Shown: positions 8,416 to 17,654 of the stretch, in pieces
Numbering within the stretch: position 1 is the first letter of the stretch
How the letters are laid out: each line of letters starts with the position of its first letter
The notes under the pieces: model-generated
The model's input: only the letters and a program-made list of their open reading frames with translations
What the model was told of the DNA's origin: nothing
The model's database searches: none
NCBI RefSeq assembly: GCF_000702625.1
Contig: NZ_JNIS01000001.1
Coordinates: 1,178,001 to 1,242,000, forward strand
Origin: Exiguobacterium oxidotolerans JCM 12280
GTDB lineage: Bacteria > Bacillota > Bacilli > Exiguobacteriales > Exiguobacteriaceae
Length of the DNA: 64,000 bases
Direction: 5' to 3'
Translations under genes and position numbers: made by a program

Positions 8416-11253
8416 ATGCCGTTCTTCAAAAAGAAACTTTCAGAAGCGCCCCTGCAAGGATCACTGGATTTTAAAGAACTGACAGACCCGACCTACTTTT
8501 TAGAAAATCATCCGGATGCCGTTTACACCTTGAACTTAGCTGGAGAAATCGTCTCCTTTAATCAAAAACTCGCTTTCCTGCTCGGCTATGAAGGAACGAC
8601 ACTCGCGAATCAACCAATCCAGTCCTTCCTTCGTCCGAGTGAAGCCGAGCGAATCGCCCCCTTTAAACAGCGTGCCCTGCACGGGGAGACCGTTCATTTC
8701 ACGGCAGAAGTCCGTCACAAGGATGGGCGCCGCTTGACAATGACCGTGACGAACATCCCGATCTACCAAAACCACATCATCATCGGTCTGTACGGAATCG
8801 CCCGTGACATTTCGCAACATGTCGCGTTACGAAAACAACTGCTTCGATTAGCCCAGCAAGAACAGTTGACAGAAATGACGACACCAATCGCCTTTCTCGA
8901 TTATCTTCCGACATCAGACGAGTGGTCGTTCTCGAAAAACTTCACTTCACTCTTGTCGATTTCGAGCCACCGCTTGGCGTCGATGGACGAAGAAGACTTC
9001 CTACACGAGATTCACCCGGACGACCGTAGCCTCTTTCAAGAACACGTGGCACAGTTAACGACGCCGTCTAACGTCAGCCTCACTTTACGGATGAATCAAC
9101 AGGAACAGTATCAACGGGTCGTCCGCTGTGATGCCTTATCGTCGCAGACTGACGGTCATCTCTGCATCAGCATGATGTTTCATGACACTGCGACGACGCG
9201 TGAGACTCCGCCCGCCGATTCGCAAGACTCGCTGACGAATTTTTTAGCGACCGTCGAAACAATTGTTTACCAACACAGTGAAGCCGATCAAGCGTTGACG
9301 TTCCTCGCCGTCGGTTTTTTACAGCAACACCCGGAACACTTGCGCCAGCTCGAACTCGATCCCGCGTACTGGAAAGAATTGCTTCATCCGGACGACCGGG
9401 ACCGAATAAAAGCTGCGCGGGAAGGGTTGCAACAAGGAGAAACCGTCCGGCTGACTTACCGGCTGAAACTAGAGGACGAATGGCGCTGGCTCGAAGAGAT
9501 TCGTCTTCCTTTAAAGGATTCGAACACTCAGGTCTTCACCGGCTATCAAGGTGTCGTCACGGACATCACGCTCGTCAAGCAGCAACAAGAGGATCTCTTT
9601 CGCTTATCGCGGCATCACGCGACAACGGGGTTGCCGAACCGGATTGCCCTGCTTGAAAAAATGGAGGATTTGCTTAAAAATGGTCTTCCTTTTACCATCT
9701 TCGCGATCGACTTCAATCAATTCCATAACATCAATACACAACTCCGGTATGAGATTGGCCAACGCTGGCTACTTGATACACGTGATGCGTTAACGGAGCG
9801 CTTGCCGAACGTCTATTGCAGTCAGCTCGAAGGCGATTACTACATCGCCTTAATCGAGCAACCGTTCGATGAGCTCCAGTTGAAGAAACGTGCGCTCCAT
9901 GTGCTCGAACTCGCGACGCAACGCTTCTCAATCGAGGCGTATGCCCTAATTCCGGAACTCGCCATCGGAATCAGTCACAGTCAGGACAAAAAGACTTCAG
10001 CGGCTGAACTCCTGCAGGCTGCGAACACGACCTTGACCCGTGCCCGCGCTAAGACAGGTCCCGCCTATGAATTGTATACGTCGCAGCTTGACCTTGAAAT
10101 TTACCGCCGCCACCAACTCGAACAAGGTTTACGGTATGCGATTGGACAGGACGAACTGTTTCTCGAATATCAACCGAAAGTCGATATCTGGAGCGGGCAG
10201 CTCTTAGCCTTCGAGGCCTTGATTCGTTGGGATCATCCAGAGTGGGGACGGATTCCCCCGCAAGATTTCATTCCGCTTGCAGAAGAAGGACGATTTTATC
10301 TCGCGATTGGCGACTGGGTCCTCGAGACCGTTTGCCGGACGCTACAGGACTTGAGTACGTCGGGTTTCCCCGTCGTCCCGATTTCAATCAATCTGTCGGC
10401 GAAGCGACTGTTGCACGGCAACTTCGTCGAAACCGTCAAAACGTGTTTGAAACGCCATAGTGTCCAAGCCCGCTTCCTGCAGTTCGAGCTACCTGAAAAT
10501 GTCCTGCTCGAGAACAATGAGTTCGTCAAAGAAACACTGGCGCACCTGCATCGTCTCGGAATTCGCCTCACACTCGATCGCTACGGTAGCAGTGCTACTT
10601 CCTTAGCTTGTCTGCGCGACTATCCGATTACGACGTTAAAGCTGGATCGTTCGTTCGTCGCTCAACTCGAGGAGGCGGATCAGTCGACGGCACTTCTTAA
10701 AACCATCATCTACTTTGCGAAGGAACTCGAACTGACCGTCGTCGCTGAGGGCGTCGAAACACTCCATCAACTCGATTTGTTCCGCGATTTCGAGTGCCAT
10801 GCCGTCCAAGGTTACCTGTTCAGCCGACCCGTCAGTGCGTCCGAACTTGTGAACGTATTGCGTCTCGGTGTTCTTTCACCGATTGAGTCTTTAAAAGCCT
10901 CACCGAAACAACAATTGCCGTCCGTCCATGCCCAGATCACAATCACCCGCCTGAACGGCAAGGCCGTCAATGTCGGTGCTTCGCCAATCCTCATCACGCG
11001 GAGTACGAACCGGTCCATCCATTTTTATGCCTCGATTCGCTTGCCTGTCGACCACCAAATCGAGCTGTCGTTACAATTGAAGGATGTCGATCATCCACGG
11101 ACGATCATCGAACCGCTTGCAATCACGGAACTCGACAATGGACTGTTCCATTATTCTGCCGACTACAAAGTACGTGCTCAGTCCATCCTTTTGATGAAGG
11201 CGCTCGAACATTCGGAGCAACAAAAACTCGATGACTTCTTTTCATTGACATGA
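8416..11253 (+). CDS. PAS-PAS-degenerate GGDEF-EAL protein with a PilZ-like tail
   Basis: A 945-residue cytoplasmic protein; ATG 8416 is preferred (GAGGTG just upstream; the earlier ATG 8383 lies inside the promoter -10). Order: a first PAS (about 25-135), a second PAS-like region (about 160-260), a third PAS (about 310-395, ending in the VVTDITLVKQQ linker), a GGDEF domain with signature reduced to EGDYY and no I-site seen, an EAL domain (about 565-815), and a beta-rich tail (about 835-945) that may be PilZ-like. The EAL domain keeps EAL, the Asn of SINLS, FELPE, the Lys of LKLDRSFV, AEGVET and QGY, but loop 6 is DRYGSS instead of DDFGTG, losing one metal-ligand Asp. It is therefore likely a c-di-GMP receptor or scaffold rather than a full enzyme. 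The PilZ idea is weak. Confidence 0.85.
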   Translation: MPFFKKKLSEAPLQGSLDFKELTDPTYFLENHPDAVYTLNLAGEIVSFNQKLAFLLGYEGTTLANQPIQSFLRPSEAERIAPFKQRALHGETVHFTAEVRHKDGRRLTMTVTNIPIYQNHIIIGLYGIARDISQHVALRKQLLRLAQQEQLTEMTTPIAFLDYLPTSDEWSFSKNFTSLLSISSHRLASMDEEDFLHEIHPDDRSLFQEHVAQLTTPSNVSLTLRMNQQEQYQRVVRCDALSSQTDGHLCISMMFHDTATTRETPPADSQDSLTNFLATVETIVYQHSEADQALTFLAVGFLQQHPEHLRQLELDPAYWKELLHPDDRDRIKAAREGLQQGETVRLTYRLKLEDEWRWLEEIRLPLKDSNTQVFTGYQGVVTDITLVKQQQEDLFRLSRHHATTGLPNRIALLEKMEDLLKNGLPFTIFAIDFNQFHNINTQLRYEIGQRWLLDTRDALTERLPNVYCSQLEGDYYIALIEQPFDELQLKKRALHVLELATQRFSIEAYALIPELAIGISHSQDKKTSAAELLQAANTTLTRARAKTGPAYELYTSQLDLEIYRRHQLEQGLRYAIGQDELFLEYQPKVDIWSGQLLAFEALIRWDHPEWGRIPPQDFIPLAEEGRFYLAIGDWVLETVCRTLQDLSTSGFPVVPISINLSAKRLLHGNFVETVKTCLKRHSVQARFLQFELPENVLLENNEFVKETLAHLHRLGIRLTLDRYGSSATSLACLRDYPITTLKLDRSFVAQLEEADQSTALLKTIIYFAKELELTVVAEGVETLHQLDLFRDFECHAVQGYLFSRPVSASELVNVLRLGVLSPIESLKASPKQQLPSVHAQITITRLNGKAVNVGASPILITRSTNRSIHFYASIRLPVDHQIELSLQLKDVDHPRTIIEPLAITELDNGLFHYSADYKVRAQSILLMKALEHSEQQKLDDFFSLT

Positions 11254-11290
11254 AAAACGCCTCCCGGTTACTGACCGGAGAGGCGTTCCG
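11252..11290. terminator. Bidirectional intrinsic terminator
   Basis: AACGCCTCCCGG pairs with CCGGAGAGGCGTT around a 7-base loop, between two converging genes. Confidence 0.85.
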
Positions 11291-11292
11291 TG

Positions 11293-12489
11293 TTAGGAAT
11301 GTTTTTTACTGAGTACCGCTGTTTGCGTCCGTTCGAGGACAGCATTCGTGATGACAATCAAACCGGTAAACAGGAACAACGCTTCAAAACCGAAGTGGCC
11401 GGCGATCTGACCACCGGCGAGCGGTCCGAGGAAGTTTCCCATGAATTGGGCCGATTGATTGTAACCGAAGATCCGTCCGGACGCATTGGCTGGTGTATGT
11501 TTACGAAGCAGTGCTTGGACCGATGGCATCAAGGCCGCTGTCGCAAATCCGATGCCCATCCGCAAGACGATCAATTGACTCGTATCCGTGACGAACGCTT
11601 GCGGAATCAAGAAAGCGGCAAAGACTAGTAAGGCAAAGAATAAGACACGTTCCGCCCCAATCTTGTCGGACAGTCGTCCGAGCCGCTGGGCAGCAATCAA
11701 TGCCGCAATCCCGGGTGCTGAGGCGACGATTCCCGATAGTAACGCCAGCCGTTCCGTTCCGGGACTCAGCTCTCGCACGTAGAGCGAGAGAATCGGACTG
11801 ATGGATTGCGCTGCGAACTGAATCAAGAACGTCGTCAAGAATAGACTCAAGATGAGCTCCGGATGACGGAGCGATTGAATGATTTCTTTTGCGGAAGCCA
11901 TTTTTTTGACTTCAAGTGGGACGAATTCTTCTTTAACGAAGAAATATGTCACGAGGAACGTCAAAAACAACGGTACGCTCGTAAAGAGAAAAACGGGTCG
12001 AAGCCCAATCATGTCGGCAAGGAATCCTCCAATCAGAGGTCCGAGCAATCCACCGGCAATCCCACCGGTCGACAATGTACCGAGCGCCCAGCCACTTTTC
12101 TCTTTCGGGGTTTGAGAAGCAATCAAGGTGATTCCGGCTGAAATGAATCCGGAGACCGCTCCCATGACGAGCCGTAAGAAAACAAGCTGATACACATCTT
12201 GCACAAAACTGATTAAGAACATGACAATCGACATTCCGAGGCTTGCCCGGAGCAACATCAACTTCCGTCCCTTTTTATCGGCGAGTCGTCCCCAGATCGG
12301 TGAGACGATTGCTGCGACGAGGAACGTTGCTCCGAACGCAATCCCGGACCAGGTCGTAATCTCCTGACGTCCATTGACGCCAAGCTCTTCAATGAATAAT
12401 GGCAAAAACGGTAAAACGAGACTGAGTGCAGCGGCAGTCAAAAAACTCCCGATCCACACGACGATTAAATTTCTTTTCCACAACGGCAT
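11293..12489 (-). CDS. MFS multidrug efflux transporter (MdtG/NorA-like)
   Basis: A 398-residue, 12-segment major facilitator. The TM2-TM3 loop has motif A (GRLADKKGRK), and the TM5 region has the antiporter motif C-like glycines (GGIAGGLLGPLIGG), typical of proton-driven drug exporters of the DHA1 group. Its closest remembered relatives are MdtG-like pumps of Bacillales; the substrate is unknown. The start follows AAGGAAGTG. The upstream region has a promoter whose spacer is occupied by a palindrome, so repression by a small regulator encoded elsewhere is likely. Confidence 0.85.
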   Translation of the reverse strand: MPLWKRNLIVVWIGSFLTAAALSLVLPFLPLFIEELGVNGRQEITTWSGIAFGATFLVAAIVSPIWGRLADKKGRKLMLLRASLGMSIVMFLISFVQDVYQLVFLRLVMGAVSGFISAGITLIASQTPKEKSGWALGTLSTGGIAGGLLGPLIGGFLADMIGLRPVFLFTSVPLFLTFLVTYFFVKEEFVPLEVKKMASAKEIIQSLRHPELILSLFLTTFLIQFAAQSISPILSLYVRELSPGTERLALLSGIVASAPGIAALIAAQRLGRLSDKIGAERVLFFALLVFAAFLIPQAFVTDTSQLIVLRMGIGFATAALMPSVQALLRKHTPANASGRIFGYNQSAQFMGNFLGPLAGGQIAGHFGFEALFLFTGLIVITNAVLERTQTAVLSKKHS

Positions 12490-12541
12490 TGTGGCATCAC
12501 TTCCTTTTTAATGGTAATTCCGAGGTCAAGCAACAACTTCT

Positions 12542-12570
12542 AATATACACTTCACAATGTGAAATGTCTA
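12542..12570 (-). promoter_or_regulatory. MFS promoter with operator palindrome in the spacer
   Basis: On the minus strand TAGACA and TATATT are separated by 17 bases. The spacer contains TTCACA-N-TGTGAA (12551-12563), a perfect 6-1-6 palindrome placed where a repressor would block RNA polymerase. Confidence 0.6.
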
Positions 12571-12585
12571 GGTTTTGAACTGATG

Positions 12586-12606
12586 CAATAGTCTCAAAGA
12601 CTATTG
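12586..12606. repeat. Perfect 9-3-9 inverted repeat
   Basis: CAATAGTCT and AGACTATTG are separated by three bases, between the divergent MFS gene and the secreted-protein pseudogene. There is no T tract, so an operator is more likely than a terminator. Confidence 0.6.
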
Positions 12607-12672
12607 ATGGATAACTATTTTGAGCAAACGAACCGATAGTAGGAGTACCATGCAGAAGGAGTGAACACTACC

Positions 12673-13542
12673 ATGAAACGTTTTCTCGTCAGTCTCGTCT
12701 GCGTCTCGTTTTTCAGTCTGTTACTGCCGTCAAGCGGTCAAGCCGCTACGCCCGTCACGCGTCATACGGTGATGTGGTCGATTCCGGAAGCGAAGTCCAT
12801 CCCCGTGAAAATCAATCAGCTCGCCAACCGGCAGATGAAGCGTGTCTACCTCCATGTCGCGATTGAGGATGATCGTACCCTCTATTGAACATTTGTCGAG
12901 GCCGCACATGCAGCAGGAATTGAAGTCTACTTCCTGTTCGGGCAACCGCGCTGGATTACGAATGAAGGCACGACCTTCCGACCGAATGTCGAAGACCCGC
13001 TCGCCTGGATTACGCTGTATCAAAGTGAGACGATGCAGCATCCGGATGGAATCAGCGTCGATCTCGAACCGTATGCCCTACCGGAGTGGACAACGAATCA
13101 ATCTGCCGTCATCGCTTCTTATCAGCGAATCCTGACTGCCTTTCAGGAGCGGGCAACAGCAGAAGGACTACCGTTGCAACTCTTTCTCCCGTTCTGGTTC
13201 CACACGGTCACGGATGTCGCCGGACGTCCCGTCAGTGCCTGGGCGATGGATCTCGCAAGCGAAGTGACCTTAATGAGTTACCGGACTGTCTACGGTGGTG
13301 GAAACGGCTTATCTGCCATCACGCTCGTCGATACGTTGTATGCGGCAAACCACCAGCACAACCTGTCATACGCTCTCGAGTTCACGGAACTACCGGAGAC
13401 ACCGAACATCACCTTTTATGGTCAGTCACGGCAATCCTTGAACCAACTCGTCAATCAGACGATGAACAGCTCTTTCCCCCCGCGTGCCATCGTCTATCAT
13501 GACTTTGAGGCCTATCAGGCGTTCATGCAACATACGAAGTAA
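12673..13542 (+). pseudogene. Secreted TIM-barrel-like protein interrupted by one in-frame TGA
   Basis: A single reading frame of 290 codons is interrupted only by TGA at 12886-12888 (DDRTLY-stop-TFVEAAHAAG); upstream and downstream parts are in the same frame and read as one protein. ATG 12673 lies 11 bases after AAGGAG and begins a clear signal peptide (MKRFLVSLVCVSFFSLLLPS, cleavage near SGQAA). The mature part resembles a glycosidase-type barrel: alternating beta/alpha stretches, DGISVDLEPY with acidic residues at a strand end, and QLFLPFWFH. The family is not recognised with confidence. A CGA-to-TGA change would explain the break; stop-codon readthrough cannot be excluded. Confidence 0.7.
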
Positions 13543-13580
13543 CTGATTGGCAAGATTCTTTAAGCGATCGATGAAAAAAA

Positions 13581-13918
13581 AATCAATCCTTAACGGACTG
13601 ACCTTTCAGACTGTAGACAACGTGCTATTGGGAGATCAAGCGTCTTTTTTCGTTGCTTTCCTCGGGCGAGGCGCAAGCCGTTGCTCCTTGATCCTCGCGG
13701 ACAACGAGCAGGGTCTTGCCTGCCTCTGGCAAGTCGCGTTGAAAACGCACTTTTCCCGTAGGAGTCAACGAAACGTGACGCTTTTTAGGTAATACCGTGA
13801 CAGAAATCCAATCATGCAGACGCTTTAGAGCGCAATCCGTCTCGATATAGCATATTCATTCTTCCTGAGAGTTTGTCTACACGCTAAAAGCTCAGTCCTT
13901 AACGGATTGAGCTTTTTT
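13581..13918. repeat. Structured intergenic element A with flanking inverted repeats
   Basis: The gene-free region holds a copy of the dispersed structured element in minus orientation (13607-13846), about 85-90% identical by eye to the copy at 46176-46414. Its outer stem is AAGCGT...TTTCGTT with AACGAAA...ACGCTT. It is flanked by further inverted repeats: GTAGACAA (13612) with TTGTCTAC (13873), and AATCCTTAACGGACTGA (13582) with TCAGTCCTTAACGGATT (13892). No protein is encoded; the short ORF across it is a by-product. Confidence 0.75.
13886..13918 (-). terminator. Terminator of the siderophore operon
   Basis: On the minus strand AAAAGCTCAATCC pairs with GGACTGAGCTTTT just after the yclQ stop codon. 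It also forms the outer arm of the inverted repeat around element A. Confidence 0.75.
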
Positions 13919-13922
13919 GCTG

Positions 13923-14846
13923 TTACAATGCTGTTTTGATTTCTTCAATCATCTTCTCGATCGATTGGATACCGCCACCGGACAGATACCACACGTCTCC
14001 ACTCAAGTAGACGACCTTATTATTTTTGACGGCATCGACGTTTTTCAATAATTCATTGTCCATCGCTTGTTTCGCGCTCGCCCCTTCGCCGATCGCTTCT
14101 CCACGGTCGATGACGAAGATGATGCCCGGATTTTTCTTGACGATGTATTCGTACGAGACATCTTGTCCGTGGACGGCTTGATCAAGAGTTGTATCGATTG
14201 CTTTCAGTCCGAATGCATCGTAAATCAAGCCAAAACGAGAGCCCGGTCCAAACGCACTCATGCTCTTATCCCCCGCAATCAAGACAAGTGATTCAGGTGC
14301 TTCTTTAGCATCCTCTTTGACTGCCGCGATTTTTTCATCTACTTCTTTTAATGCAGCTGTCGCTTCTGCTTCTTTTCCGAACAACTTACCGAGCATGTTG
14401 ACGTTATCTTTGAACGACGTCATGTAGTCTTGTGTATCGATTCCTACATAAATCGTCGGTGCAATCTTGCTGAACTCTTTATACATTTCCGATTGACGGG
14501 CTGAGATTAGGATGACGTCTGGTGCAAGTTCACTGATTGCTTCAAAGTTTGGTTCTTTTAAACTTCCGACGCTCGTATACTGGTCTGCTTCATATTGTTT
14601 GAGATAGGCTGGAACGAGTTCTTTCGGTAGACCTGCCACTTCGACACCGAGTTCATCGAGTGTATCGAGTGCACCAAAATCAAAGACGACAACTTTTTTC
14701 GGGTCTTTGACGACCTCCGTTGAACCTAATTCATGTTTGATTGTCATTTTTTCGTCGCTTGAAGCGGCTGATTCATCTGTTCCTTTTCCACACGCACCAA
14801 GTGCGACGACACAAATTGCAATAACGAGTAAGAACCACTTTTTCAT
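13923..14846 (-). CDS. yclQ: Siderophore-binding lipoprotein of an ABC importer
   Basis: A 307-residue lipoprotein. The N-terminus ends in a lipobox (VALGAC, Cys19-20), so it is anchored to the outer face of the membrane. The body follows B. subtilis YclQ closely as remembered (KKVVVFDFGALDTLDELGV, VGSLKEPNF, PDVILISARQSE, SKIAPTIYVG, VSYEYIVKKNPG, VDRGEAIGE, WYLSGGGIQS), a petrobactin/catecholate siderophore receptor of the FhuD/FepB fold. It is last in a four-gene operon in the order permease-permease-ATPase-binding protein, the same as yclNOPQ. Iron control is expected from the Fur box upstream of yclN. The ligand is inferred from similarity only. Confidence 0.9.
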   Translation of the reverse strand: MKKWFLLVIAICVVALGACGKGTDESAASSDEKMTIKHELGSTEVVKDPKKVVVFDFGALDTLDELGVEVAGLPKELVPAYLKQYEADQYTSVGSLKEPNFEAISELAPDVILISARQSEMYKEFSKIAPTIYVGIDTQDYMTSFKDNVNMLGKLFGKEAEATAALKEVDEKIAAVKEDAKEAPESLVLIAGDKSMSAFGPGSRFGLIYDAFGLKAIDTTLDQAVHGQDVSYEYIVKKNPGIIFVIDRGEAIGEGASAKQAMDNELLKNVDAVKNNKVVYLSGDVWYLSGGGIQSIEKMIEEIKTAL

Positions 14847-14866
14847 GTGAGTTGATCTCCCTTATG

Positions 14867-15625
14867 TTAAGTATAGTAGAGGCAAATTTTATGATCATCC
14901 ATCTGTTCCAACGTTAAATCCATTTCATACAGGTTTTCGAGTAACGACTGGTCCATCAATTGGTCTGTCGGACCCGTCGCAACGATTTGTCCTTCTTTCA
15001 TCGCGACCATCTGATCCGAGTAGACGGACGCGAAGTTCAAGTCGTGTAAGACGACAACGATCGTTTTATTTTCCTCGTCGACGAGCTTCCGGAGTAACTT
15101 CATCACCTGGACGGCATGACGCATGTCGAGGTTATTCAATGGTTCGTCGAGCAAGATATAATCCGTATCTTGGGCAATCACCATCGCGATGAAGGCACGT
15201 TGCTTCTGACCTCCGCTGAGGGCATTGATTTGTTTATCTTCCATCTCTTCGAGGCCGACGTATGCAATCGCTCGATCGATTTTTTCGTGATCAAGGGCGG
15301 TCAGTCGTCCTTTTGAATATGGAAAACGACCAAACCCGACGAGCTCTCGGACCGTCACACGCAGTCCGAGGTGGTTGCTTTGTTTTAAAATCGACAGTCG
15401 CTTCGCCAAGTCATCTGACGGAAATTGACTGATGGCCGTCCCTTCCAGTGTGACGACGCCCGCATCCGCTTTCGCGAGGCGGCTAATCATCGACAGGACG
15501 GTACTTTTACCCGCACCGTTCGGTCCGATGAAGGATGTCAATTGACCTTTCGGGATCGTGAACGTCGCCGCTTCGACGACGGTCTTCGTTCCGAACCGTT
15601 TCGTGATGTTCTCAATCGTAATCAT
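14867..15625 (-). CDS. yclP: Iron-siderophore ABC transporter ATPase
   Basis: A 252-residue ATPase of the FecE/FhuC class: Walker A GPNGAGKST near the N-terminus, Q loop (LKQSNH), signature LSGGQKQRAFIAM, Walker B YILLDEPLNNLD, and switch His in VVVLHDLNF. It energises uptake through the YclN-YclO permease pair. Its start overlaps the stop of the second permease by 4 bases (ATGA), so translation is coupled, and yclQ follows after 20 bases. Confidence 0.92.
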   Translation of the reverse strand: MITIENITKRFGTKTVVEAATFTIPKGQLTSFIGPNGAGKSTVLSMISRLAKADAGVVTLEGTAISQFPSDDLAKRLSILKQSNHLGLRVTVRELVGFGRFPYSKGRLTALDHEKIDRAIAYVGLEEMEDKQINALSGGQKQRAFIAMVIAQDTDYILLDEPLNNLDMRHAVQVMKLLRKLVDEENKTIVVVLHDLNFASVYSDQMVAMKEGQIVATGPTDQLMDQSLLENLYEMDLTLEQMDDHKICLYYT

Positions 15626-16569
15626 CGGTTGACTCCTTTCAGCAAGAGATAAATAAAGTAGCTACCACCAATCAAGTTCAAGATGACACTGAGCGTCGTC
15701 GAGAAGTTCAAGACGTGCTCGACAATCAACTGCCCTCCGACTAACGCGATCACACCAAGTAAAACTGTCGCGACCGCTAAAGCGTGATGGCGGTACGTCG
15801 GGATGAGCTGATAGGCGACGTTGACAATCAAGAGCCCTAAAAATGTAATCGGTCCAATCAAGGCTGTCGCAATCGAAATATAGATGGCGACGATAATTAA
15901 CAGACGTTTGACGATTTTTTCATACGGAATGCCCAAGTTAATCGCATGGTCGCGCCCGAGTGCTAATACGTCGATGAGGCGGACATACCGCCAAAGCCAA
16001 ACTGTATTCAAGACGAGGAGGACCGTTGCTAACATCAATAAGTCCGAATCGACGTTGTTGATGCTCGCGAACGAGCGATCTTGCAACAATTGAAATTCGT
16101 TCGGGTCCATCAGCAGTTGAAGAAACGAGGTGATACTGCCGAAAAACGTTCCGAAGACGAGACCGACGAGGAGAAGGAAGTAGACGTTCCGCCCCTCCCC
16201 TCGGAACAGCAATTGATACAGCACGATCGCAAAACCGACCATCAAAAGAATCGTTGCGACGAAGCGGACTTCGATTCCGACTTCAAGCAGGATTGAGCTG
16301 CCGAACAAAAACAAGAGTCCGGTTTGAAGCAACATATACAGGGAATCGAGACCGATGACGTTCGGTGTCAAAATCCGGTTCATCGCCACGGTTTGGAAGA
16401 TCAAGGTCGAGACCCCGATCGCGACACTCGTAACAAGCATCGCCGCTAACTTTGTAAAACGTCTTGGAACGACGTATCCGAGTGCCCCTTGTAAGTTCAA
16501 CGTCATATAGCCGACCATGCATAATAACGCGAGGGCGCCAAGCCAAATCAATCGTTTACGATAAGCCAT
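15622..16569 (-). CDS. yclO: Iron-siderophore ABC permease (second)
   Basis: A 315-residue permease of the FecCD/BtuC family with about nine membrane segments. ATG 16569 (MAYRKRLIW) is chosen because AGGAGG sits 7 bases upstream; a longer frame to 16608 would add a non-conserved Cys-rich stretch. Family features include GLVFGTFFGSITSFLQ and the coupling-helix region LALGRDHAINLGI. Its start overlaps the end of the first permease gene by 14 bases. Confidence 0.9.
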   Translation of the reverse strand: MAYRKRLIWLGALALLCMVGYMTLNLQGALGYVVPRRFTKLAAMLVTSVAIGVSTLIFQTVAMNRILTPNVIGLDSLYMLLQTGLLFLFGSSILLEVGIEVRFVATILLMVGFAIVLYQLLFRGEGRNVYFLLLVGLVFGTFFGSITSFLQLLMDPNEFQLLQDRSFASINNVDSDLLMLATVLLVLNTVWLWRYVRLIDVLALGRDHAINLGIPYEKIVKRLLIIVAIYISIATALIGPITFLGLLIVNVAYQLIPTYRHHALAVATVLLGVIALVGGQLIVEHVLNFSTTLSVILNLIGGSYFIYLLLKGVNR

Positions 16570-17512
16570 AACGATCCCTCCTAAACAAGAGGTAGAGGAA
16601 CAAGCCACTGCCGATCGTCCCGACCATCAAGCTAATCGGAATCTCATACGGTGCAATCAACAGGCGGCCCGCAATGTCACAGACGAGGACGAACAAGGCA
16701 CCGAACAGAGCCGTTAACGGTAACGTCTTTCGTAAATGATCGCCGTACCAAATCGAAATCAAGTTCGGCACAATCAGACCAAGAAATGGAATCACACCGA
16801 CCGATAAGATCACGGCTGAAGCAATCAATGAAACAATCGCCAGCCCGAGCTGCATGACACGCTTATGCGAGATACCAAGATTTTGTGAAAATTCTTCGCC
16901 CATTCCGACAATCGTAAACCGGTGGGCATAACGATAAGCGATGAACAGCAACGGAACAGTTATGTAAAGCAATTCGTAGCGTCCCTTTGTGATCATCGAA
17001 AAGTTTCCTTGCATCCAACCGCTTAAGCTTTGCAGCAAGTTGAACCGCAATGCGAGAAACGTCGTCAAGGCACCGACGATACTGCCGAGCATCAACCCGA
17101 CGAGGGGAATGAAAATGACATCCTTCATTTTGATCCGTTCGAGAACCCGCATGAATAAAAGCGAACCACCAAACGCAAACCCAAATGAAATGAGCATCTT
17201 AATCAGTGGATGCGCATCACTAAAGCCAATCATTGAAACGACGATTCCGAGTTTCGCGAAGTCCATCGTTCCCGCCGTCGTCGGTGAAACGAAGCGGTTT
17301 TGTGTAATTTGTTGCATGATCAATCCCGCAATGCTCATACCCGCTCCAGCCAATAGGATACTTAAAAGTCGTGGTATCCGACTCATCAAGAACAATTCCC
17401 ATTCCGTCTCGCTCCAAGATAAAATGTCTGTTAAATCGAGGTCAGCGACACCGACAAACATGGAGCCGATCGAGACACATACGAGGAGGATTCCCCAAAT
17501 CATAATCGGCAT
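16556..17512 (-). CDS. yclN: Iron-siderophore ABC permease (first)
   Basis: A 318-residue FecCD-family permease, first gene of the operon. It has the usual N-terminal RIPRLLSILLAGAGMSIAG motif followed by QQITQNRFVSPTT, and the coupling region GMGEEFSQNLGIS. About nine membrane segments are visible. It pairs with the second permease to form the channel. The start is 16 bases downstream of a Fur-box region with an AAGGAGG-like site. Confidence 0.9.
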   Translation of the reverse strand: MPIMIWGILLVCVSIGSMFVGVADLDLTDILSWSETEWELFLMSRIPRLLSILLAGAGMSIAGLIMQQITQNRFVSPTTAGTMDFAKLGIVVSMIGFSDAHPLIKMLISFGFAFGGSLLFMRVLERIKMKDVIFIPLVGLMLGSIVGALTTFLALRFNLLQSLSGWMQGNFSMITKGRYELLYITVPLLFIAYRYAHRFTIVGMGEEFSQNLGISHKRVMQLGLAIVSLIASAVILSVGVIPFLGLIVPNLISIWYGDHLRKTLPLTALFGALFVLVCDIAGRLLIAPYEIPISLMVGTIGSGLFLYLLFRRDRYGLS

Positions 17513-17528
17513 CGTAGCCTCCTTGTAA

Positions 17529-17547
17529 AGATAATGATATTCATTCT
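17529..17547. promoter_or_regulatory. Fur box of the siderophore operon
   Basis: GATAATGATATTCATTCTC matches the 19-base Fur consensus GATAATGATAATCATTATC at 17 positions. It lies directly before yclN, with a second partial ATTGAGAAC/TTCTCATTC arm next to it. It predicts iron repression of the whole operon. Confidence 0.88.
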
Positions 17548-17654
17548 CATTGAGAACATTCTCATTCTCTCTTTTTTCCAGGCTTCCGTCAACCGTTATT
17601 CTGATATTTTTTTAGAAAGTCTTTTTCTCTGTCACGTAAGAGTGCGTTTTTTTT

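Noticed and set aside
13547-13792. Plus-strand 81-codon ORF
   Set aside because: It runs through structured element A and reads as artefactual GC-rich protein.
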